Source: Vitis vinifera (lineage: Eukaryota; Streptophyta; Magnoliopsida; Vitales; Vitaceae). From it: a DNA stretch of 64,000 nucleotides. Under the pieces are notes generated by a model, which was not told where the DNA came from, ran no database searches, and was given only the letters and a program-made list of their open reading frames with translations. The stretch is taken from contig NC_081815.1 of the NCBI RefSeq assembly GCF_030704535.1, positions 16,605,001-16,669,000 on the forward strand. The letters are read 5' to 3'. Positions 24,056-33,880 of this stretch are shown here, one piece after another (position 1 is the first letter of the stretch; every line of letters begins with the position of its first letter). A program made the translations under genes and the position numbers.

Positions 24056-24724
24056 TTGGTCATGGGCTGCAGCCGACAGAGTTGAGTGGGTATGTGGGGA
24101 GGTCTTGGTAATGTCGGTGGTTGTTTTGGGAGGATGACGAGATGCCTGTATACGTGTTGGTGGAGTTGTTGCATGGATGGATGGTGATAGCCGTTATGTG
24201 AAGGTTCAAGAAGATATGGTGTTGACAATGTGTGTATGAGGGACCATTTTTTCTGGGCTGTGTGATGGGTTTGTGAGCCACATTCATGGTTAAAACTTCA
24301 GAAGTCAAAAATGGTGCCTGTTTCTTTCAGGGAGTTGGGAATATGCTCAAGAATTTTTGCAGTCATGCATATTCATCAGAACGTGATGCCTTGGTCATGG
24401 GCTGCAGCCGACAGAGTTGAGTGGGTATGTGGGGAGGTCTTGGTAATGTCGGTGGTTGTTTTGGGAGGAAGACGAGATGCTTGTATACGTGTTGGTGGAG
24501 TTGTTGCATGGATGGATAGTGATAGCCGTTAGGTGAAGGTTCAAGAAGATATGGTGTTGACGATGTGTGTGTGAGGGACCCTTTTTTCTGGGCTGTGTGA
24601 TGGGTTTGTGAGCCAAATTCATGGTTAAAACTTCAAAAGTCAAAAATGGTGCCTGTTTCTTTCAGGGAGTTGGTAATATGCTCAAGAATTTTTGCAGTCA
24701 TCATATTCATCAGAACGTGATGCC
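24056..24724 (+). repeat. 335-bp tandem duplication upstream of MIR169 B
   Basis: Two direct copies, 24056-24390 and 24391-24724, spaced exactly 335 bp (CATGGGCTGCAGCC at 24061 and 24396). Module A has one copy at 5391-5725. On the minus strand all three keep an open frame starting with MT, then EVLTMN and AHKPITQPRK (5360-5638, 24060-24308, 24395-24643). I do not recognise the product; it may be a gene fragment. Confidence 0.9.
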
Positions 24725-25243
24725 TTATGCATGGAGTAGATATTTAGATGACAAAAAAGAGAAATTATAGCATGAAAAGAATCTATATATTTACTTTTCA
24801 TTTTCGCAAAAGCACCTATAAATCACATGGATCATGCTGTCACCTTTCAGAGAATTATCTCTCCTCAACCAACTGTTCTCTTCCAGAGTCTTAATTTACA
24901 ACCTCATAGTTGCTGTTTCAAGGAAGATTAAAGTGCGCAAACTTTAATCAACTAGACCAAATTGATAGAGTACAGAGAGAATACCATGTAATAAAGATGC
25001 AGAAAAGAACACTAGGCTCACCTCTTCCCATCATTTTATGCTTCAACTTGCATGTGGCCAGTTCCTATTATGTGTCAATCTCTAAAATTTTAACAACTAA
25101 CCCACATTGACATGCAGATCAAATTCCAAGCATGGTCATTCTCTTTTTCTCCCTCTTTGTGATAGGTAAAAGATTAATTTGATTCCCTTGCACAAGTCTA
25201 GCACTCCAATCAGCTGCCAATGCCCCCTTTATGCTATATGCCA

Positions 25244-25254
25244 AGGGGTCCTTA
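25244..25254 (+). promoter_or_regulatory. Conserved upstream block of MIR169 B
   Basis: AGGGGTCCTTA, one base different from the block in A, C, D and E, 148 bp before the TATA box. Confidence 0.45.
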
Positions 25255-25391
25255 CCTCTTGTATTAGAGGATATGGATGTATGAGAATATGGCCGATTCC
25301 CCATAAGTGGCATAGCAAACAGTTGCCTTATCTGATAGTTTGGTCAAACAGGGAATAACTAGGATAACAGCATTACATGCCTCAATTTCTC

Positions 25392-25401
25392 TATTTATAA
25401 A
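25392..25401 (+). promoter_or_regulatory. MIR169: TATA box of MIR169 B
   Basis: TATTTATAAA, 185 bp before the mature miRNA, the same spacing as copy A. Confidence 0.65.
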
Positions 25402-25542
25402 TGTCAACCATGCTGTGAAGCAAAACATGCAGATTAGAGAAGTTAGACATACGTGTATATGTCATGAAGTTAGTAGCTCCCTAACATTTGTATGAGGGGA
25501 AAATTCAAAAGTTGAGGTGCTTCATACTGTGTTCTGTCTGAG

Positions 25543-25684
25543 GAGTTTTGCATGAAGAAGTAAAGTGAGTGGAATAGAGCCAAGGATGACTTGCCGGCAA
25601 CTGCAGCAAGGCATAGGGTTTAACTGGTCATAACTGGCAAGCATCTGAGGCTCTATTTCACCCTCTCTTCTTCTCATGCTAAGC
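25543..25684 (+). ncRNA. MIR169: MIR169 precursor hairpin, copy B
   Basis: The mature 5'-arm miR169 lies at 25577-25597, identical to copy A over all 21 nt. The star arm is at about 25635-25655 (GGCAAGCATCTGAGGCTCTA). The stem extends to GAGTTTTGCATGAAGAAG against CTTCTTCTCATGCTAAGCT. Compared with A the terminal loop is slightly shorter, and the star has CTGAGG in place of CCGAGG. It would produce the same miRNA as A and repress the same NF-YA targets. Its own TATA box lies 185 bp upstream, and the nearest upstream neighbours are the 335-bp tandem repeats and the truncated Copia-2 3' LTR. Confidence 0.94.
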
Positions 25685-26383
25685 TATGTAGACTGTCATT
25701 CTACCAAAAAGATCCCGCTAGCGAAGTAACTACTGCTACCAAACAAACAACTTTGTGGTTTGTTTTTTCTTTCCTTTTACATGCCACATGTCCTGGTTAA
25801 TTGATCTTCTTATTATTGTTTATGTAGGCTGGCAGCAAGGTATCAAGGAAGACTCACCTTCGAATCACTCAATCAGGGGACATGCATGTTCAGACTCTCT
25901 TAATGTTGCTAATCATGGAATTAATTGACAGCAGCAAGTCACTCTAATCTAAGCAATTCAATAGAAACTTGCTAATAAATTTTCTTTTCCATTCCTCCGG
26001 AACCTTTGTTTGCTTCATTACCTCTGGAATTTATGAAGTACTGCAATAAGTATAGATTATAAAGGACTCCCTGTGTCTAGTCTCAAGGAATTCGGTATTC
26101 TTCTTTATGCTTTTTTTTTTCTTTCTTTCTTTCTCTGTAGTTGTTTATTTAAATTGACATCCCCAAATATCCAAATTGCTGAAAGGAACTGCAAAATAGC
26201 AGAATAAAGGAAAAACATTAGCATGTTATTTCCTCTGCAGGGAAAAAACCAGGCATTCCTTGGTAAAACCTTACATGCTCCTTGGTTTGGAAGCTAGTAA
26301 ATAAGAACTAGAAATCACTTGAAGGGGAAGGGGAAGTTCCAAATATCGCATAATACTTCTTTGAATTGTTCTAAAATCTATAG

Positions 26384-27585
26384 GGTTTTCTCATGTTGTT
26401 TTCATCAAAACGCTAGCCTAAGATATTTTGTATAGAAGTAATTAATATTTTCTATTTATAAACACAAAAAAGAAGCAAGAGTATGCAAACCACATCTCAG
26501 CTTTTTCACCGCATATTATTAAAAAGTTTTAGTAGTTACCAGGAGCTGGATTTTGGACAAACCAAAATTCCACTCACCATCAAAAAGTCAATATGTTCAA
26601 CCTTAATGGTGAAAGTGGTGCCGAAATTGACAATCCACTTATCAATTTAACATTTATTTAAAAATTTTGTTTTACAAATTTTTTGGTAGTGTGATTTAAA
26701 AACTATTTAAAACTTTTTTTAACACTATTTGACCGTTGTTTTCTTAAAATAATTTTTAAAAATAAAGTGAAATAGAGATTAGTTTTTAAAAAATAAGTAG
26801 TAGTTGTTTTCACCAATTTTAAAAAAGGAGGAGAACATGAGCCTGTTTGGTCATGTTTTCTAAAATTTGTTTTTAAAAACTGTTTTTTATTCTTTACCTT
26901 GAAAACGATTTTTAAAAACAAGTTTAAGAAAATATAACCAAATAAACCCCAAGATTTTTAAAAAATTAACAACATAAGTCCATAAAAAGGCAAATAATAT
27001 GCTTGTCTTAATTCTTTTTACTTCCCCACAAAGTTGTCTAGAAAATAATTATATATACAAGCGTCTAAGGTTTTAAAATTTTAAAAAAATAAAAATAAAT
27101 ATTTCTTTCAAAAATTCAACATAGATGACAGTATTTTATTTAATTAAATCCATATAAATAACCGATTAAAAGGTGCGCCAATTAAATAATTCCTAATACA
27201 ACATCAGTACTACATGACTATGATCCGACTATAGCAGAACCTACGTGTCCTCATATCGAGTAAATATGAAAAATACCTGATTATAAGTATTAGATAGTGT
27301 GAATTCTATTCAACTCCTAGTCGCTTGAGCAATTTGGGTATTACTTTTGATTATTGGGATTATTTTTAGACTACTTTTTGAGAAAATTCTCTAATGTGAG
27401 AGTGTTCATTGTGAATGATAGAGGATGGGTGAATTCAAGGAATGGATAAATCCTATACAAAAGTAAGATTCTTTTTTCTTTCTTTTTTTTTTTTTCTTTT
27501 TTCTATAATAAAGCATTATGGTCTAATCAAGTCTTATTTTGATTAATTTCAGGGTTTTCAAATGTGTGGTAAAATATTTTCATAG
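26384..27585. other. AT-rich spacer
   Basis: No gene found. Contains poly-A/T stretches and the short MITE-like element at 26839-26950 listed separately. Confidence 0.4.
26839..26950. mobile_element. Short MITE-like element
   Basis: Begins GAGCCTGTTTGGTCATG and ends CCAAATAAACCCC, imperfect inverted ends of the CCTGTTTGG type shared with the MITE at 58252. The interior is AAAAACTGTTTTT-rich. The target duplication is not clear. Confidence 0.45.
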
Positions 27586-27626
27586 ACTCTCTCTCTCTAT
27601 ATATATATATAAGAGAGAGAGAGAGA
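27586..27626. repeat. (CT)n(AT)n(AG)n palindrome
   Basis: CT repeats, then AT repeats, then AG repeats, forming a nearly perfect self-complementary microsatellite of about 40 bp. Confidence 0.85.
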
Positions 27627-28122
27627 TTTTAAAAGCCTTTCTACTCCATTGCCCATTTTTCTCATCAAATAATTCAAAACCCCTTTAAACTTGGGTTCAA
27701 AGTCCAATTTCCTTCTCTTTATTCATTAAAAAGCCATTTTCTCAATGGTAAAGCTCAAGCCCAAAATGCTTTATAATATGCAACATCTCAATATCTCAAT
27801 ATCTTTTGAAGAAGTTCATCACAACCCATTCAATCGTTGTAAAGCTAAAAAGACTCCCTTAAAGTATTCAATTACAACTTACGAAAATTAAATCCAACTT
27901 ATTATGATTATAAGATTATTCAATCAAATTTCATATCTTATGATGGATTAAATCTTCAATTTCTCAAGCATGTCGACTTCTGAAGTGAAATTAAATAAAG
28001 CCCATTGAATCTGTATTTAGTTTCTAAATGTTTTCACCTTCAATTAAATTTCTTCATTCTTTTTCTAGTTTCTGTAAAATACTATTAGCTTCTATAGTTA
28101 ATTATTGAGAATCTTCATAATT
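27627..28122. other. Spacer, nothing recognised
   Basis: AT-rich sequence with no gene, RNA or repeat boundary that I could support. Confidence 0.4.
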
Positions 28123-28125
28123 TAA

Positions 28126-28324
28126 GGCTATGTTTGGTTCCTAGAAAATTTGAAGGAAAATGCAAGGGAAAGAAAATATAAAGGAAAAGTAGAAAGAAAG
28201 AAAAAGTGAAGGAAAATAAAAAAATAAATTAAAAGTTGATAAAGAATTTTTTTTTGTTACTTCAAACTCATTTTGTTTATTTTAACTCATCAATATAAAG
28301 ATTAAATAATTTAAAAATACATAA
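28126..28324 (-). mobile_element. Truncated Tourist-like MITE
   Basis: GGCTATGTTTGGTTCCTAGAAAA after a TAA, matching in reverse the right half of the complete MITE at 51808-52126 (through ACTCATTTTGTTTATTTTAAC and AATTAAATAATTT). The other half is missing: the sequence switches to TRIM LTR at about 28325. Confidence 0.7.
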
Positions 28325-28392
28325 TATTCTATATAATATTCTTTACAAAAAAGGAATCTATACTAATTAGGAATTTGGGACACTTCTTAACA
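28325..28392 (-). mobile_element. TRIM-like element, 3' LTR remnant
   Basis: On the minus strand begins TGTTAAGAAGTGTCCCAAAT at 28392 and matches the first 68 bp of the 5' LTR at 29079. The rest is lost at the junction with the MITE. Confidence 0.75.
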
Positions 28393-28580
28393 ATCTCCAC
28401 CTTGGACCAAATTCCATGAAGTTAATCTTCAAGCTCTCCATGACACAAACCTTTTTGTATCATATCACCACGAAAGAGCAATCGACTCCATTTTCAGTTA
28501 AAATTCCTTTTGTTTTCATCTTGTGTGTTTTGTGATCTTTTACTTTTCCAGAAATCTTCAACCCAAACTCTGATACCAGT
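28393..28580 (-). mobile_element. TRIM-like internal region with PBS and PPT
   Basis: Only about 188 bp, non-coding. On the minus strand it has the primer-binding site TGGTATCAGAGTTT (28578-28565, complementary to tRNA-iMet) two bases after the LTR, and the polypurine tract GGTGGAGAT (28401-28393) next to the 3' LTR. It keeps the replication signals but has no room for gag-pol, as in TRIM elements. Confidence 0.8.
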
Positions 28581-29079
28581 TGTAGTGCTAGCGAAAGCTT
28601 TGATGTCAACAATGTTAGTTCAAGAACACAAAGATAAAACAATCACACATATGGTGCACAAGGTTTTAACGTGGTTCGACCAACCATGCCTACGTCCACG
28701 GATGAGAGAGAACGATTCCACTATACAATAGAGAATATTACAGAAGACAGAACCAGATACAACTATTGGGTTCCCAAAACATCCCATGTTTCCCCACTCC
28801 TTGTATCCATACCCTACTACGAGCCCTCTCGCTCCATAGAGTACCTCTCGTTCTTCCTCACATCTCTATCCACCTCGTATAGTCTCTACAGGTCCATCTC
28901 CATCTCATAACTTTTTTCCCTCATGACCTAGAATATTTATAAAGATATTTTCAACAACCTTCCTTATTCTATAAGGAAGTCTAATATTACAATAATATAT
29001 CAACCTAGAAATATTTTATATAATATTCTTTACAAAAAAGGAATCTATATTAATTAGGAATTTGGGACACTTCTTAACA
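28581..29079 (-). mobile_element. TRIM-like element, 5' LTR
   Basis: 499-bp LTR bounded by TG...CA (minus strand TGTTAAGAAG to TAGCACTACA). It holds the AACGTGGTTCGACC block common in Copia-type LTRs. It lies directly upstream of MIR169 module C, with transcription pointing away from it. At 499 bp it is longer than the usual TRIM LTR. Confidence 0.8.
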
Positions 29080-29532
29080 AAATCAACCAGAGAGAGGTAG
29101 AGGTGTTCTTGAGACAAAGCCTAAGCTCTACGTACAAAACAGAAAACAAACATCACAAGACTTGTCTAGTCTATTAATGGACTGACTTTTTCCTCCACTT
29201 CCCAACATGCCCACACCTTGTGACTTTGAAAAATTCGAACACAATTTGTCAACATGCTTATATGCTAGAAATTTATGTGATCAGCAGGTGGTTGAAAAGG
29301 TATCAAATTAAAAGCACACTACATATAAAAAAATGCATTCACAGATTTATTCCTAGATGATTATTGTTTCTTTTCTCCAAAGACATGCATCTGCCAAAAC
29401 TCAAAAACACAATAGCATATATATCCCATTCATGGCCATCTCTTTCACAGACATACAAAAGATTCTATTCCCATGCATGTTCCTGAAGTCTTGCATCTCT
29501 ATCAACCAATTAGCCTCTTTACGCCATTACCA

Positions 29533-29543
29533 AGGGGTCCATA
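29533..29543 (+). promoter_or_regulatory. Conserved upstream block of MIR169 C
   Basis: AGGGGTCCATA, identical to A, D and E, 187 bp before the TATA box. A further shared patch (GATTCCATCTAGGTGGCAT) follows near 29600. Confidence 0.5.
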
Positions 29544-29719
29544 GTTCATATGTGAGCTAAAGTTAAGACCTACTATAGGATATGGTTGATAACGTGGAAG
29601 ATTCCATCTAGGTGGCATACATCATCATGTATCACTTGCCCTTATCGGATATATAGGTAGTCAACCAGAATAGAGAATAATGAGAGCATCAACATTTCCA
29701 TGTGCCTTCCTTCTCTGTG

Positions 29720-29727
29720 TATATAAA
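29720..29727 (+). promoter_or_regulatory. MIR169: TATA box of MIR169 C
   Basis: TATATAAA, only 101 bp before the mature miRNA. The other copies have 185-188 bp, so copy C has lost or never had about 85 bp of leader. Confidence 0.7.
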
Positions 29728-29786
29728 GGCATACAATGGTGTGAATTCAGTAAAATACGGATGAAAGAAGTTATTTAAATGTCTAC

Positions 29787-29924
29787 GGGTTTTGCATGGA
29801 GAGGTAGAGAGGGTGGAATAGAGCCAAGGATGACTTGCCGGCATTTGCAGTAAGTCTATATTAACTGGAACAGCCGGCATGTAATCCTGGCTCTATTTGG
29901 TCCTCTTCTTCTCATGTGAAGTTG
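29787..29924 (+). ncRNA. MIR169: MIR169 precursor hairpin, copy C
   Basis: The mature miRNA at 29821-29841 is the same GAGCC-type 21-mer as A and B. The star arm is at about 29874-29894 (CCGGCATGTAATCCTGGCTC). The outer stem is like D-F (GGTTTTGCATG, GAGAGGGTGGAATA against TTTGGTCCTCTTCTTCTCATGTGAA). The loop is short (TTTGCAGTAAGTCTATATTAAC region). So C joins the mature type of A/B with the flanking stem and TATA form of D-F. It has its own promoter and a short leader. Confidence 0.94.
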
Positions 29925-30700
29925 TGTAGACCTTGTCGTCATACCAGACAGCTACCATCAACAAAACAACACTTGCATCAAATGATCACTGCCACAAGAG
30001 AGATGGTAACTTAATTATTCACCTTTCCCCTACTGTCCTAGTTCATTAATTCTTCATGTTTCTTTGACTATGCTGGTTGGAGATCTAAATCACATATGAG
30101 GATGAAGATAACTATTTTCTTTTTTATTTATTTATTAAGTTGTAGTCTGTGAAATACATGCCAAATTTAGACAGTTATGCATGTCTAATATTGCATACCA
30201 ATTCTTACCCAGGAGAATCATCCTTGGCTGCAAGTGCCCTAAAACAATTGGTTACAGCAGTATCAGAATCACTAGAGTTATTTTCATTGATTGAATTGGA
30301 AAAAAAATTACTAGCTAGATTTTCTCAGCAGGGAAATGTGATGCACTTATAGTGGGACAGACCCTAGGCGCACGTTTTGAATTTGAAGCTGATCAACACA
30401 GAGCACACAGGAAGATGAGCGGAAGTAAAGTTAAAACCCTTAGGATGTAAATTAAACTTATTAGCATCTGGCTACTGATACACGAGCAGGGACTGAGTAT
30501 TTTTTTTAAATTTTGAATATAAATTAATCAAACGATGCCAATTATGAAAACTTTTAATGATTCAGTAAGCTAGTCCAAGAATATTTGTTAAATAACTAAC
30601 CAGAAAAATATAAAGATCTATTCTCTTCTTTATTCCTTGTTAATTTGGATTAGTTCTGCTCCTTAATGAGGTGTCTGGATGTTCTGTAATTTATGTACAG
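29925..30700. other. MIR169 C downstream sequence
   Basis: Downstream part of the module. The patch near 30312-30335 (ACTAGCTAGATTTTCTCAGCAGGG) aligns with 7224-7250 of module A. No gene is supported; small frames here are not conserved in the other modules. Confidence 0.4.
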
Positions 30701-30729
30701 CAGTAATTTAACAGCACAAAATAGACAAT

Positions 30730-31225
30730 ACAACAACACAAGAAATAAATAAACAAAGAATAAACAAGTTAACATGACAAAACTGTTTGAGACCCTAAGT
30801 ACTCCATACTCTGGTATATTGAAAAGTACCTATGTTAGGGTAAGCAAATCTTTAGCAAGAATATATACCAATTGAAAGTTATGATACTGTAGCATGGAAC
30901 TACCTAGAGAGGAATAGGTAATGCCTTTTAATTTAACTCAAAGATTACAAATTTTTGTTTTTAAAATTCTTCAATTAGATTGATAATTATTAATTAATCC
31001 AAGGATTCCAATCACACACGCATACTCATTTACACCTCATAACCCTGCACCTAATAGACACTACATCACTATACTCCTTAGTAGATTCCTCAATTCCTTA
31101 AGGGGATGTAAATCTCTCTTACAAACCTAAGAATGAAACAAGAGCCAGTTTTGAGAATTTTGTATAAACGCAAAGAATAATGACTTTTAGGTTATTTATG
31201 CGTCAACACAAGCCTAATTTTTCAA

Positions 31226-31287
<62 letters not shown>

Positions 31288-31706
31288 GTGAAACCCTAGT
31301 CGACTTAGACTACTTTCAAAATCTCAATTTTCCAAAATATGAAAAAATAAATAAATAAATAAAATAAAAATAGAAACTTTGCAAATTGAGAATTTTGATA
31401 TATTAACCTTTGAAAACTCGAGTGTTGGATAAGTGTGTTTCAACACTTGAGCACTAGATCTAAGTGCTTGAGCACTTCATCTCAAAAATATTTTTCAATT
31501 AATTAAGTTTAAAATTGTTCAAACTTTTATTCCCTAAGTTCACTTTTTGCCACTTTTCAAACGTCATTACCATTTTCTTATATCTCTAATATATTTACAT
31601 ATGTTATCCTTGTTCAACTTTGCAACAACTTTGAACCATCAATGGAGTTAAGTCTTATGAAAATGAAAAAGTCATAAACCAAGATGAATGGAACAAAATT
31701 GCCTAC
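30730..31706 (-). mobile_element. Probable decayed SIRE-like LTR
   Basis: Ends on the plus strand with GGAACAAAATTGCCTAC at 31690-31706, close to the LTR terminus at 22286 (GGAACAAAATTGCCAAC), and is preceded by a similar ATCAATGGAG...AAGTC stretch. The rest is too diverged to fix a left boundary. Contains a long (TA)n run. Confidence 0.4.
31228..31285. repeat. (TA)n microsatellite
   Basis: About 58 bp of uninterrupted TA dinucleotides. Confidence 0.95.
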
Positions 31707-32275
31707 TTAATCTTATCAACCTAGTGCACTAATGATCTCCTGGTTTGGTTATTTTGTGACAAAATAATGATTGCATAAACCCTCATTATACTCTCAAATG
31801 GAATTTACAAATCACTCAATATCACTCATGTCTCAACTAAACATTCTAAAAATAAATATTCATTGTTGAGAAAATGTTATAATAGTAATAATTTATTTTT
31901 ATTTTATTTTTTGTGGAGGTTTCGAGCATGAATAGAGGTATTTTTTAATTAGCTCAATCTAAAAAGACCCAAATTAGTTAATTATAAATCCTGTACAACC
32001 TCATGCTTTTACCAAAATCCTTTATACACATAAATGATTAATTCTCCATAAAATCTCAAGACTTTGTATCAACAAAGGATATGAGCTCGAATGGAAACTA
32101 TTAATTAGGACCCACAGGAAAATATTGGTTGTCTCAAAATCTAATTATGAAGTTAATTTAACACTCCACAATGAGAGTTAATTGGACACCAATATCCTAT
32201 GAAATTACATTGAGATGAAAATTGACTAAATCTAATTTAATTAATTTCTCAAGTTTGTGATCTAGTATCCATGTA
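31707..32275. other. Spacer, nothing recognised
   Basis: AT-rich sequence without supported features. Confidence 0.4.
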
Positions 32276-33405
32276 ACGACCTGCACCCAACCATGTAGAT
32301 ATTGTCCACTTTAGGCCTAAGGGGGCCCTTATAGCTTTAAAACGCATCTACTTAGTTAAGAGGAATTTCTACATATATAGCGCTAAAAACATTTTCTCCT
32401 ATCAGATGTAGGACATCACATCGTAAATTGGGCATACTTAGGGTGAACACACTTTTGTGCCCTCACGAAATGCACATACCCTAGGGTGGGCACATTTTTG
32501 TGCCCTTAGAGTGCACATACCCAGTGTGGGCACAAGTTATATATACTGCAAGGAATCAAGTTGTGCCTCCTCAATACACAAACAAGCTATGTACATATAT
32601 TTATAACCATGCCCACACATTCCACACTCAACCATATGCATCCTAGCCTGAGTATCCCTTGTCATATCTCAATCATTAAATCATTTCAATTGCTTTCAAA
32701 TCCTACCACATTGCCATCTTTTTTAAGGCTCCATTGTGGAGGGTATGAAAGCCCTTATTTTTGGTAACAAAGGGATCTTTCTTTCTCATTCACCTCTTCC
32801 TTAAGAATTTAAATCTTTAAATAGTTTTAAGCTAGGTTTCTTCTTTATTTTTTCTTGGTGATTTTTAGGATTGTAAGAAGATCCTAGAGGATTTTCAAGA
32901 AGTCATTCTTGGCTAGATTCTCTAATTAAGGGAATCTTTTGATGAAAACTATATGGGTACAATGTTTAAGCTTTCTTTGCTCTTTAATGCTTATGTGTTT
33001 AATGCATGCTTGATTTGTACTACTAACCTTTATTTTTTTTTACTTAATTAATTCTTGTTGTAGATCCATTAAATGCTTAAGAATTATTCTCTTGAATTTG
33101 TTGCTTTCTTAAAACATAAAATGCCTAGGAATGAAATATATTTTTTCAAAGAGAATGAGAAAGCGTGGGTTGAACACAATAAATTTAATAAAATGTCTCA
33201 AAGGGTTTTCAAATCCAAATATTTCAATTGGCTCACCATAGTGGGGTTCATTTGTGTTTTTCAACAAGTTATGCATTGTATCCCCTGGAATGACCATCAA
33301 GGGTACATCTCTCTTAGTGATTTAATTCTTCATTTTTAAAATGCCAAACATTTATTTCAATTTTCTTTTATTTATTAAAAAATCTTTATGCCACCAATTC
33401 ACTGA
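32276..33405 (+). repeat. Dispersed repeat R1, copy 1
   Basis: The start (TAACGACCTGCACCCAACCA, AAGGGGGCCCTTA, CTCCTATCAGATGTAGGACATC) resembles sequence I know from plant LTR promoter regions; that is recollection only. From about 32430 it matches 48650-50800 (CACTTTTGTGCCCT, AAGAATTTAAATCTT, TGATGAAAACTATATGGGTAC, CAAATATTTCAATTGGCTCA). This copy is uninterrupted at the two points where the second copy has insertions. No intact gene. Confidence 0.6.
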
Positions 33406-33661
33406 AATAGAAAATAAAATTTGGAAATGCTATAGTGATGGAGAAAGATTTTTGGATAAATAAGAACAATGAAAGAAAGGTTGGGAATTGGAAAAATGAG
33501 AAGATGAATCACTGGTGGAGAGGTACCCCTGATGGTCATTTCATAGTTTAATTAAAAACACAAATGTATTCCATCATGGTGAGCCAATTGGAACATTTGT
33601 CTTTAAAAACCCTTTGAGATATTTTATCAAACACTCTTGCTTTCTTATCTTCAACATCATT

Positions 33662-33703
<42 letters not shown>

Positions 33704-33880
33704 CTCAAATTCCTTCTTAAGAAATATTATTTTAACATCCATCCCATAAATATGCAAATTATATATATAAGTGTGGACCCTTATTTTGTCCTTGGCACAT
33801 ATATTCTTGTGTTTTTGTTTGGTTTCTTTTTTTGTTTATTTTTTTTTCTCTCATCTTATGTCCATTTTTAGTGCATGTCT
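33406..33880. other. Spacer between R1 and gene-like region
   Basis: Includes a short stretch (33545-33620, GGTGAGCCAATTGGAACATTTG) that repeats R1 sequence in reverse orientation, and the AT microsatellite. No gene. Confidence 0.4.
33664..33702. repeat. (AT)n microsatellite
   Basis: About 39 bp AT dinucleotide run. The frames crossing it are chance frames. Confidence 0.95.

Larger units (their letters stand above)
24391..26383 (+). repeat. MIR169 paralogous module B
   Basis: Paralog of module A (5391-7392) across promoter, hairpin and downstream sequence, with small indels. One difference is an insertion of about 45 bp after AATCACTCAATCA near 25870, absent from A. It ends near 26383, where similarity to A stops. 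Confidence 0.8.

Noticed and set aside
27586..27626. Palindrome as a possible terminator or miRNA hairpin
   Set aside because: Made only of CT/AT/AG dinucleotides with no loop or flanking stem; a compound microsatellite.
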